NCBI GenBank assembly: GCA_023268715.1
Contig: JALRLV010000006.1
Location: forward strand, 1 to 48,532
Direction: 5' to 3'
DNA length: 48,532 bases
DNA from: Candidatus Thalassarchaeaceae archaeon
GTDB lineage: Archaea; Thermoplasmatota; Poseidoniia; Poseidoniales; Thalassarchaeaceae
Shown here one piece after another: positions 38,538 to 48,400 of this stretch. The notes under the pieces are model-generated. The model searched no databases and was not told where the DNA came from. It was given only the letters and a program-made list of their open reading frames with translations. Every line of letters begins with the position of its first letter. Position 1 is the first letter of the stretch. A program made the position numbers and the translations under genes.

Positions 38538-40225
38538 TACAATTCTTCTTCATCCTCTTCAGATGTTTTGGTCATCCTGAAGAAGAACGCAGCCATTGCT
38601 ACAACTGCGATTACAAACGCAACAACAACAGGTAGAATTGAACCATCCTCGTCATCTTCTGCATCAACCCAGGTAATTTGCTCGCTTGAAGCGGTACCGC
38701 CCCCAAATGCATCTTCATCTACCAATTGGGTAGGTGTAAGTATCTCACAGGTCAAGCTTGCATTATCCACATCGCTATTCATCCAAGAGAATTGAATTGT
38801 GACTTCCTCTCCTGCTTCTACCAAACCGCCTGGATAACTTGTCATTTGTGCCGCGGCTCCAGTTTCGGTAACATCACATGTGAAGTATACAATGGCAGGA
38901 GCAGTTCCACGATTTGCTATTGTTGCCATCAAGCCAACGCCACTACTTCCTCGTGATACGCTTTCGGTTGGTTCTTGATAAACAAGAGAAATAAATTCAA
39001 TTTCTGGCGTATTTCCGTCGATTACAATTACCTCATCCCAAGTCAATGGGATTATTCCACCACCATAATCGTCCAGTGTTTCATCCATATTCCATCCGGT
39101 TCGATATTCTAGGATTTCTATGCTGGCGGATTCAGTCCAAACACTTCCATCTGCCCAACCTATCTCGACAGTTCTAGAATCACCTGAGTCAATAAGGCCC
39201 ACTCCGTTTTCATCACTGAAATATGTCGATGAAGTTATTTCATATTGACCAAAATTCAATATCCTGAACAAAACTCCAGCAGCATCAAAGTGAACTTCTT
39301 GAGAATCCATGATTTTCTCCCAGCGGTCTGTGTGGCCACCACTTCCCACCACATTTTCCCCCCAATGCAACCTTGAATTTGCATTTGCACGCACGTCATG
39401 GTCATCCTTACTCATAGAGAATGTAGTTTGACCACTGAGAATAAGTTCAGCATCCTTGTTGGAAATGATTGGTCCTGTTCTGTCTATTGTGGTTGAATGC
39501 AAGGTCATCATCCCATCAACAACCACCATGCATCCTAGAATGGAAGCCTCATCAAAATCAGCAGTTCCGGCGACATTTAGCACACAGGTATCACTATCCT
39601 GATCTAAGCCCATCATATTGCGATGTTCTAACTCAATAGCGTTGTAGGTAATTGCTGATCCTACATCAGGGGTCATGGTTACTGTAGCAAGATGAACTGA
39701 TTGATGTCCATATCCAACTAAACCAACCCAAACATCGTCTGTATTGGAATCGAAAGAGAGGGTAAATTCACTACCGTTCAGATCGATGGGGTCTTGCCCT
39801 TCAATGATAGCCTGACCTCCGTAAAATGTTCTTGTTTCTCCCGAATAAAATGTGGCATCGAACGCTCCATCATAATCTGAACCAGGGATTAATACGGCCG
39901 AACGATTATCTTCTTCCCAAAACCCGTAACCTGCTAATCCAGTCGGAGGATTATTGTCTTGGATTTGGGAGTTTTGGACGTTGAGCATACCCCCAGATTC
40001 CACGTAAATATTCACTCTGTCATTTATATCGAGAGTGAGTCCATTAAGCGTTAAATCCCCTCCGGAAACGATTCGTAAATCGACCTCTAGTGAGCGATCT
40101 TCAATCCATTCAACCCTTGAATCGATGATAATTTCTGATGGTTGTGCAACGACGTTAAGGGGGGTTGTTGTGGCTAAAGCGGTTAGCAAAAATGTTGCCA
40201 ATAGCATAGTCTTCGATTTTCTCAT
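38534..40225 (-). CDS. Secreted beta-helix-like surface protein with C-terminal membrane anchor (563 aa)
   Basis: A signal peptide (MLLATFLLTALATTTPLNVVA) leads to a segment with the look of a right-handed parallel beta-helix (LRIVSGGDLTLNGLTLDIN, YVESGGMLNVQNSQIQDN, then GCMVVVDGMMTLHSTTID and AELILSGQTTFSMS). A CARDB-type domain follows (VGLMATIANRGTAPAIVYFT). One membrane helix (ILPVVVAFVIAVVAMAAFFF) and an acidic tail end it. The frame is open 85 codons further upstream, but that part would overlap carS on the opposite strand and has no export signal, so the ATG at 40225 is used. It is probably an envelope protein; no enzymatic motif was seen. Confidence 0.8.
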   Translation of the reverse strand: MRKSKTMLLATFLLTALATTTPLNVVAQPSEIIIDSRVEWIEDRSLEVDLRIVSGGDLTLNGLTLDINDRVNIYVESGGMLNVQNSQIQDNNPPTGLAGYGFWEEDNRSAVLIPGSDYDGAFDATFYSGETRTFYGGQAIIEGQDPIDLNGSEFTLSFDSNTDDVWVGLVGYGHQSVHLATVTMTPDVGSAITYNAIELEHRNMMGLDQDSDTCVLNVAGTADFDEASILGCMVVVDGMMTLHSTTIDRTGPIISNKDAELILSGQTTFSMSKDDHDVRANANSRLHWGENVVGSGGHTDRWEKIMDSQEVHFDAAGVLFRILNFGQYEITSSTYFSDENGVGLIDSGDSRTVEIGWADGSVWTESASIEILEYRTGWNMDETLDDYGGGIIPLTWDEVIVIDGNTPEIEFISLVYQEPTESVSRGSSGVGLMATIANRGTAPAIVYFTCDVTETGAAAQMTSYPGGLVEAGEEVTIQFSWMNSDVDNASLTCEILTPTQLVDEDAFGGGTASSEQITWVDAEDDEDGSILPVVVAFVIAVVAMAAFFFRMTKTSEEDEEELY

Positions 40226-40304
40226 CAATGTCGCGTGCAATAAGTAATCAATGAAGGAATCGGCACCATGTGCAAGAAACCGAGAGTTCTTCTCGCATGA
40301 GGGT

Positions 40305-41003
40305 ATGGCGGGACTAATGTCAAGCATGGCGGACCTTGCTTTCTCCGATGCTACTGTCGGAGATTTTGCCATTAACGTGCTAACCGTCTTGATTCTATAC
40401 GGACCAGCGTATTTAGCAAATACAGGAGCAATGCTTTTTGGCAAATGGATACCTGATAAATTCGGCTTTGAAAACCACAAGATCGATGGAGGTAAAATTC
40501 ATTCTGATGGGAATAGGTTACTAGGGGATGGTAAGTCTTGGGAGGGACTCATCGGAGGGGGCGTCTTTTCTGGAATACTGGTTATGGTTTCGCATTTCGT
40601 TTGGGATGGAAATGCCCCTTCCTCAGACCAGCCATTCATCGACCCATTGTTAATCTCTGAACCAACGGATTGGTTTTGGATTGGGAATGAATGGAGCGCT
40701 GCATTTGTGCTAGGATTCACTCTAGGGTTTGCTTGTATGTTGGGCGATATGGCAGGTTCATTTGTAAAACGTAGACAGGGTCTGAAAAGGGAAGGAGAAG
40801 TTAGTTCAAAAGCCCCTCTATTAGACACTCTTCCATTTGCGATTTTCATATTCCTAGCCGCAGCAATTTTATTCAGAGATCAAATAATGATGCATTATGA
40901 TCTAACTACTCCAATAATTGCAATCATTGTTTTGACTCCAATAATTCATCGATCGTTCAATTTATTAGGTTACAGACTCGGATTGAAGTCTGTTCCATAT
41001 TGA
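40305..41003 (+). CDS. carS: CDP-archaeol synthase
   Basis: CarS transfers CTP onto the archaeal ether lipid precursor to give CDP-archaeol, the branch point of polar lipid synthesis. Diagnostic segments are LYGPAYLANTGAMLFG, the GDGKSWEGLIGG loop, LGDMAGSFVKRRQGL and APLLDTLPF. Five or so membrane helices are visible. The protein (232 aa) is longer than the common 170-180 residues owing to an N-terminal extension and an insert between helices 2 and 3. The start is uncertain: ATGs at 40251, 40305, 40317 and 40326 are in frame and none has a clear ribosome site. It directly precedes purD. Confidence 0.92.
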   Translation: MAGLMSSMADLAFSDATVGDFAINVLTVLILYGPAYLANTGAMLFGKWIPDKFGFENHKIDGGKIHSDGNRLLGDGKSWEGLIGGGVFSGILVMVSHFVWDGNAPSSDQPFIDPLLISEPTDWFWIGNEWSAAFVLGFTLGFACMLGDMAGSFVKRRQGLKREGEVSSKAPLLDTLPFAIFIFLAAAILFRDQIMMHYDLTTPIIAIIVLTPIIHRSFNLLGYRLGLKSVPY

Positions 41004-41043
41004 TCTTTATCCATCAAGTTGCAAGAGATTTACTATTGCAATG

Positions 41044-41051
41044 CATTAATT
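41044..41051 (+). promoter_or_regulatory. TATA box of purD
   Basis: ATTAATTT is centred about 27 bases before the ATG at 41075, the spacing of a leaderless transcript. Confidence 0.45.
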
Positions 41052-41074
41052 TGTTATTGGATTTCGAATATAAT

Positions 41075-42343
41075 ATGGCCGGAATGAAGGTGCTGATAGT
41101 TGGAAGCGGTGGAAGAGAGCACGCCCTCGCAATCGGACTATCGGAAAGCCCCTCAGTCGACTCAATTCACACTTGTCCAGGTAACCCAGGCACCTCAATG
41201 TTAGGAGTCAATCACGATGTTTCTGCTACCGATGTAAACGCAGTAGTTGAACTTGCAATTGAATTATCGGTTGACCTAGTGGTAGTTGGTCCCGAAGCCC
41301 CGTTGGTCTTAGGACTATCAGACTCATTAAGGGCAAAGGGAATACCGAGTTTTGGACCTCATTCGGAAGGTGCTGAATTAGAAGGTTCCAAAATTTATGC
41401 AAAGCAGGTGATGGAAGAATTAGGAATACCCACAGCAGGTGTGCAAATTTTGAAGGCAGATTCCGACATCGATACAGCCCTATCTCGATTTTCACCACCT
41501 TGGGTAATCAAGCGAGATGTACTAGCTGCCGGAAAAGGTGTGGTAGTAACTGAGGATTTTGAGGAAGCAAGCGTTTTCATCCGAGAATCGATTTCCACTG
41601 ATGGTTTTGTATTATTAGAAGAATTCCTCACAGGCGAGGAAGCTTCTATGTTGGTAATTATGGATGAATCCGGATACATTTGCCTACCCGCAAGCCAAGA
41701 TCATAAGAGAGTTGGAGACGGAGATATTGGGCCAAATACTGGCGGCATGGGCGCATATGCTCCAGCTCCTGTTGTAACCGAATCAGTGAGGCAAAGGGTG
41801 ATTCACGAAATAGTCGATCCGATGCATCATCATTTGCGCAATCAACCAATTCCATATCGAGGAGTTCTCTATGTTGGGCTTATGATTAATGATGAAGGTG
41901 CTCCAAGCGTAGTCGAATACAACGTTAGGTTCGGAGACCCAGAAACTCAAGTCACAATTCCACTGATAGAAAGTGACCTTGGTGAAATGCTTCTGGCAGC
42001 TGCTGAAGGTAGGATTGAGAGTTATCATCCAATTTTTTCCAACAAGTCCGCAGTCACTGTAGTTTTAGCCTCTGAAGGATACCCAGGTCCTTCAATTACA
42101 GGTAGAGAAATTACCGGTGAAAATACTCGGATCGAAGAAGGTGAAATTCTCGCATTTGTACACCAAGCCGGTACCCTTCGGAATGAACAGAAAAAACTTA
42201 TTTCCAGTGGAGGAAGAGTCTTATCCGCAACCGCTGTAGCGCCTAATCTTGCGATTGCCGCAAACACTGCCTACGCCATTATGGAAGAAATCAATTTAGC
42301 TGGCTCACATTATAGGAGAGATATTGCTTATCGTGGGCTTTGA
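41075..42343 (+). CDS. purD: Phosphoribosylamine-glycine ligase (GAR synthetase)
   Basis: PurD is an ATP-grasp ligase that joins glycine to phosphoribosylamine in the second step of purine synthesis. The N terminus KVLIVGSGGREHALA, VVGPEAPLVLGL, DHKRVGDGDIGPNTGGMGAYAP and the metal-binding EYNVRFGDPETQV are all present. Length (422 aa) is standard. The frame reaches back to an ATG at 41000 inside carS, but the ATG at 41075 fits the TATA box, and the ATG at 41084 is the closest to family N termini. It consumes the glycine made by glyA and the glycine cleavage genes nearby. A T-run follows the stop. Confidence 0.96.
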   Translation: MAGMKVLIVGSGGREHALAIGLSESPSVDSIHTCPGNPGTSMLGVNHDVSATDVNAVVELAIELSVDLVVVGPEAPLVLGLSDSLRAKGIPSFGPHSEGAELEGSKIYAKQVMEELGIPTAGVQILKADSDIDTALSRFSPPWVIKRDVLAAGKGVVVTEDFEEASVFIRESISTDGFVLLEEFLTGEEASMLVIMDESGYICLPASQDHKRVGDGDIGPNTGGMGAYAPAPVVTESVRQRVIHEIVDPMHHHLRNQPIPYRGVLYVGLMINDEGAPSVVEYNVRFGDPETQVTIPLIESDLGEMLLAAAEGRIESYHPIFSNKSAVTVVLASEGYPGPSITGREITGENTRIEEGEILAFVHQAGTLRNEQKKLISSGGRVLSATAVAPNLAIAANTAYAIMEEINLAGSHYRRDIAYRGL

Positions 42344-42344
42344 C

Positions 42345-42360
42345 GGTTTTTTTGGAAACC
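42345..42360 (+). terminator. Poly-T terminator after purD
   Basis: A run of seven T follows the purD stop by a few bases. The flanks GGTTT and AAACC can pair around it. A T-run is the main element of intrinsic termination in archaea. Confidence 0.55.
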
Positions 42361-42396
42361 TAGGCTCGCTACTACGTAGCGTAAACTCCGAGAACG

Positions 42397-42404
42397 GTTA
42401 TAAC
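42397..42404 (+). promoter_or_regulatory. TATA box of the oligosaccharyltransferase gene
   Basis: GTTATAAC, centred near 42400, predicts transcription from about 42427 and a leader of some 37 bases. The leader contains a small hairpin (AGCC-TTTA-GGCT, 42430-42441) and the ribosome site. Confidence 0.5.
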
Positions 42405-42463
42405 AGAAGTTTGGGTCGCCGCGACGCTGAGCCTTTAGGCTGCAAATAGACGGTGATGAAATA

Positions 42464-45400
42464 ATGCCATATGAAAACGGGAAAACGGGGGACGTCGGCC
42501 AGTACAATGGACTGGTTTCGACACCAGCGGTGTTAGCAGGATTGCTTCTGTTACTCTTCGCTGCAACATCCCTCTCTGATGATGCGATGATTGACACAGG
42601 AAAGTTGGTTATCCTTCCCGTCGCAGCTGCGTTAGCGGCTGTAATGGGAAGGTTTTGGGTATCTGCCCTTCCAGAAGATTCACCTCTAAATCGAAACTCG
42701 ATATTCGTACTAATCTTTGCTGTAGGACCGGTAGCCCTAGAAATACTCGGATTTATTGACGCCATACTAGCAACTACTGTTGCATTTGTGGCTGTATCAA
42801 CACTCATTCTTGTAAAATCCAATAGAAATGAGGAAGCAACAATCGTATTCTCTATGGTCGCTGGGTTCCATGTTTCTGTGGCCTATGCCGCATCTATGCC
42901 TGAATTGGCACTATCCGAAGGAGATAGCTTACAGAATCTATTAATCGATGTCCAAAGGGCTGGTATAGCTGCTAATTTCTTCTCATTCTATGCTGCATCA
43001 TTGATGCTTGGGACAATTTTTGCTGTATTATTCAGAGGAGTATTGTATGAGGGTGGAAATGGGTCTTTATTCGAAAGGCTTCCAAAGAAAATAGATTTCT
43101 CAGAGCATCGTGATATACTAATCACTTCATTCATTCTCTTGATTGTTAACTTAATTCCGCTCTTCTCAATAGCAACCATTTCAGATGCTGCTACCTTTGA
43201 GGGGCACCATTACCTTGGAGGGGTATGGGCTTTAGTAACCTCAGCAGTAGTGATGTTTGTAGCCTTCTGTCGTGCTGAGAGATGGCACGTTCTGGGGGCA
43301 GTAGTAGCCGTAAATTGGCTGATCTACACTATCTCTCACTTGGTCGAGATCGGAGTTAGCCTCCCCGAACAATTAGAATTCCTAGCCGGCAATGACTTCG
43401 GTGGTGCGTTCTCTTGGTTCTTCATCACATTCTGGCTGAATGTACTTGCAATCATGCTTGCATCTAGTGGAAGGTTCGGAGATATTGCTCCTCGCCGTGA
43501 GCCCAGTCAGTTCCGCTTATGGTGGAGAGATAATTCCTATTCTATCCTAGTCGGCTCCGCAGTAATTACTGGTCTCCTGATTAGAACCGGTTGGAACGTC
43601 CTTCCTGCGATGAATGCAAACATAACAGGGCTATGGGATATGACTGGAGGCTCAGATCCATGGTACATGAAGAGGGTTGTAGATTACATTGTAGCAGAGC
43701 ATGCACACTTCATTTTCGATGCTGACCGGTCTTACCCTAGTGGAGGAATCAATCCTCGACCTCCACTGTTTTCTTGGTGTCTAGCACTAGGTGGCCTCGC
43801 TCTTGAATGGCTAACTGGCATAGCAGCCGAAGAAGTCGTTTGGTGGTCCGTTGCAGGTTTGCCAGCAATTTTCGGAGCATTAATTGTCCTACCAGTTGCA
43901 GGAATTGCAAATCGCCTTCACAGCGCACAGGCAGGAATATTCGCTGCTTGGCTCATGGCATTGATGCCCGGACACATTAGCCACTCAACGTTTGGTCTAG
44001 CAGACCACGACTCTTTCGCACTTCTTTTCCTAACCCTAGCCATCTACTTCTGGGTTAGAGCGTTAGGAGAAATTGGCAGTGAGAGGGTATTCCGCGACCC
44101 AAGTGCCAATCCACTCTACTTGGTAGCCGGAATTCGAGAGATGTGGAATAGAAATCCTGTTATGATGTCCTATGCAACATTAGCAGGTATTAGCTTCTCA
44201 ACAGTAGCACTTGGTTGGAAAGGATTCGTTTACGGTCCCGGTATTCTTTTCCTAGCATTTGCTTTTCAGATAGTTCTCAATATGTTCCGCCGCCGTGACA
44301 GCCTGCCCCTTACCTCGGCAGCTTTGCAGATGATGTTTACAACATTCCTAATCCCATTACCTTTCTACATATGGCCCGGACTTAACCTACTTTGGGCCCC
44401 AAGCGGATTCCAACCTATGTTCTATATTGTAGGGTTCACGATTGCATTAGGTTGGGTCGCATCTAGCTTCCGCGACAAACCTTGGCTATTGGTTTTAGGC
44501 AGCGGTGGCTTACTATTTGGCGGAATTCTATCGGCATTGTGGATTCTACAAACCGCTGAATATTACGACGGCTGGGATATCTTATTCACTGGCGGATTCT
44601 ATTTCTCAAAGAACAAGATTTTCGGAACAATCGGTGAGGCTCAGGCCCCGAGTAGAGGTGTACTATTCGCTTCCTTCGGCCCGATTGTTACACTGATTGC
44701 GTTAAGTTATGCATTCATCTTACTCTGGCGAGGTGCCCGAGAAGAAAAGCAGGGCCTTTCGCTCGTTGGTTTGTGGGTTCTTATTGCCTCATACATGGCT
44801 TGGACTGCTGGTAGATTCATTCTCAACGCAACTCCTGCTATGGCCGTTGTTGGGGCTATCGGAATAGCCGCTCTTTGGAATATGGCTGATTTCTCCGGCT
44901 TCATCAAAGAATGGCGTCGCGCGGGAATTGGAACTCCAAGAGCCCGTTTCCGCTCTGCTAGAACTGCTAGTGTGAAGAAGCCGATGATTCCAGCCTTGGT
45001 GCTAGTGTTCATGCTGGTGGCAACTCAACATGCAACCTACGGTATCGATTCAGGTATTCCAAGAGGTGAGACAGCCTCGGGAGATGTTGATCAGGTAATT
45101 TACGATATTACCCCTGACGTAATGAGATTTGATATCGGTGGGCTATCACTTCTAGATAGTAGTACATACAATCCAACAGCGAACTGTGGAAATGGTTGTT
45201 GGTACATGGGAACATTCGGCCCTGGATTCAACGGCGGGGGTTGGAATATGGCCTATGAATGGCTTTCAGAACAAGATTCTGATACTGATTTTACCCAAAG
45301 ACCTGCTTTCGTCTCTTGGTGGGATTATGGATTCCAAGCATTGGATTCTGGAGAGCACCCTACCGTTGCTGATAACTTCCAGTCCGGTATTCCTCATAGT

Positions 45401-48400
45401 GGTGGAATGCTACTATCCTCTAGTCAAGAAGATACACTTGCTATGTTTATCGCCACATTGGCTCAAGGAGACAGACAATATTCCGGAAACGGAGAATTTG
45501 GCGAGGAATTTACCCAAGCCATTCAGAACCACCTAACTGCAGAACAAATTGAAGAGTTCCATGATATTCTATCACTTGGACCCGGTCAGAAGCAATTCGT
45601 AATCGATCGTTCTTTGGTTCTTATCTACCAAAATGTACAGGAGGTACAAGATTCATCCTTCACAGCAGGAAACCTAAAGATTACCACAGATCTGATGCAC
45701 GGTACAATACTTGATGAAAATGGGCTTCCAACCGAACCTATGTGGTTTGTCTTTAAGGATGGAAAGCAAGTTGGAAATGCGACTCTAAATGAGACAGAGG
45801 CTAAATCGATTTTCAACCAGGCACGTGGATCTAGCCAACCCTATGAGGAGCAAACAACGCATTACGAAATTGGTGGTTACAGATATACTGCCGACTTAAT
45901 CGAAAGTTATGATGACGTTTCAACAAATCTACATCGTGCTAATGCCAAGTTAGGTCTGTCACGTGCTTTCCTAACCACGGCACTTACCCTAGATGAATTA
46001 GTGGAAATGTACCACGATATTTCTTCTCAGGTTGTCTACGAAGTTCAGGATTATGAAGGTAGTTTGGGAGAAACTATCGAACGAAATAATGAGATTCGCT
46101 ATTTCGCAATAGACGATAGATTGTATCCGCTTGGTGGAGCGTATTACGCGGACCAAAGTTACCATAGAGGTCAAACAACTGGAATCTTCTACGCGCCAAC
46201 CACCCTTTCTGGTCTAGATCCCAATCATTACATTGAATCGGTCTATGAGACTCAGCGAGGAAATAGACCCACAGTCTTCATGAGTTCTGAGCGCTATGAA
46301 CAGGAGTATATGTCGGATGTTGTCAAACAGCAATCTGGAGCAATGGAAGATTCCACAGATATGATTCAGCTTGTCGATATACAGTATCAGCAAACCGAAT
46401 CTTTCTTCGAGACCATGGTTGCAAGAATCTATGTCGGATATGGGACTTCAAGTTTGGGACTAACAGTTGACCCGTCACAACCAGGGCCAACATGGGCTAT
46501 CAGCGGAACCCCAGGTTCCCCGCTCGAGAACGCTTTCCCGCTTCCAGGTGCAATGATGAATCACTTCGTCATTGCCAATTGGTATGATGACGGCTCAGAC
46601 TCCCCTGATGAGGACAACAACAGCGTCCCAGATATTTTCGACGGTGGTTATGCGGCAATAGGCAGAGCTAATTCCAATGTTAAGGTTGTAAAATATTACA
46701 GTGGTGCAACTATAGAAGGTACAGTTGAATTAGACGGAATAGGTCCTGTCCCAAATGCCAGAATATTAATCGAGAGGGATGCCTTTAGTGGCGAAGAGGT
46801 TGCCGATGAAAATGGCAATGTAATAGACCAAGACCCTCGAACTTACTGGATTCCTATTGGAACAGTAGATGCAGATGAAAACGGACATTATTCCTTCACT
46901 GTCCCAGCGGGTAAGATTAGAGTTTCAGCCTTCTTTGGTGAGTCTGATCTTAGGGCGGCTCGGGATGAACTAACAAGTGGTGGTGGAGGTATGCTACAGG
47001 ATGTAGCAACCGAATCAACAACTGGCGAAAGAAATGTCAATCTTGTCACTGGAATATTGGGTAATGTTTCCGGCTCTCAGTGGTTATCTGAGACTATCAT
47101 TAACGTTTCAGGAGAAGATGGCCATTCCAATGGTCAAGCACTCATTAACGGGGATATCATCGTAGAACCCTCATTCTCCACAGGCCGATTAATTTGGAAT
47201 GGCGCCGGCTCGTTTGGTGGTGAAGCAATCACCGATGCTGTTGTTGAATTGTCTCCTACTTGGGACCAAATCGAGATGCAACCAATTATGTTGGAAACTT
47301 CCACAGGTAGCGTAAACGGCCCTGACCTTGCTTTCCAAGGAATCGGCCAAGTGACATTTACTGGTGAAGGAGAGGTCATCAGCAATGGTCTGATGACAGT
47401 CAGCGATTTCGTAGGAACTCATACACAAACAATTCTTTCCGGGCACAGCCTTGCTGGGTCAGGTGAATTTACCGGTCGAGGGACTCTCTCCGGAGTAATT
47501 GATGGGGAGGACATTGTCGATGGTGAATGTAACGAAAATGGAACAATGCCCGAGAATTACTCTGTTTGTTCCCTATCAGATGGAGACTTCTTGATTGACG
47601 GTGCTGTTAATGCAACTGGAAGATTTACCTCAAACGGTACATCCTCATTCTCACAAGAACACAATGGTTCGTCACTAATTGGAGCAGGTGTATTCACCGT
47701 AGATGCCAGTAATGAGGAATTAGACTCCTATGGAACCCTAAACGGCACAGGTACTTTCAGTGGAGAGGGAGAGTTCAGCGGACCTATGGTTCAAGCTGGA
47801 ACATTCCATCTAATCGACGCCATACCAGGAAATTACAACGTAGCAGTTATCTTCAACGATGGAACTAGAATCGAAATCATTGATGGATTTAACGTTCCTT
47901 TTAGAGGGGTGCCTTCACTTCATGAAATCGATGTTGCAGGTGGATCCATTTCCGGAATATTAACGGATGAAAATGGAAACATTCTGGCTGGTTCCGTAAC
48001 TATGGTTCACTCCGAATCTGATAATGATACTATTCTCGGAGAATGTAGTGACGTGATGTACGCTCCTTGTCGGTTAACTGCAGATGAGAACGGTTCTTTC
48101 GAGTTTGGCCCCATCATTCCAGGAGAATACACATTTGCTTTGGATATGGATGAAGACGGCTTCAATGAAGTAGAGTTGATGCATGAATTCGATGCAGAAA
48201 TGGATTCGCAAGTTGAATTCCCAACTCCAATACCTACCGTGTTCGATTTGAGATTCTCACTAAGCCAAATCGTTGATGGTATACAAACCCCAGTTGATGG
48301 TCTAGAAAATTTGACACTGGTGAAGAGTGATAATTCAGCACCACCAGTAGTTGCAGTATTCGATAACATCAGTGGAGAATACATGGCAGAATTATCCCAA

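Noticed and set aside
38534-40480. Long version of the beta-helix-like protein starting at 40480
   Set aside because: The first 85 codons are antisense to carS, contain no export signal and precede a perfect signal peptide at 40225.
42367-42381. Inverted repeat CGCTAC-TAC-GTAGCG upstream of the oligosaccharyltransferase gene
   Set aside because: Arms of six bases, lying between the purD terminator and the TATA box; possible operator, but too short to support without conservation.
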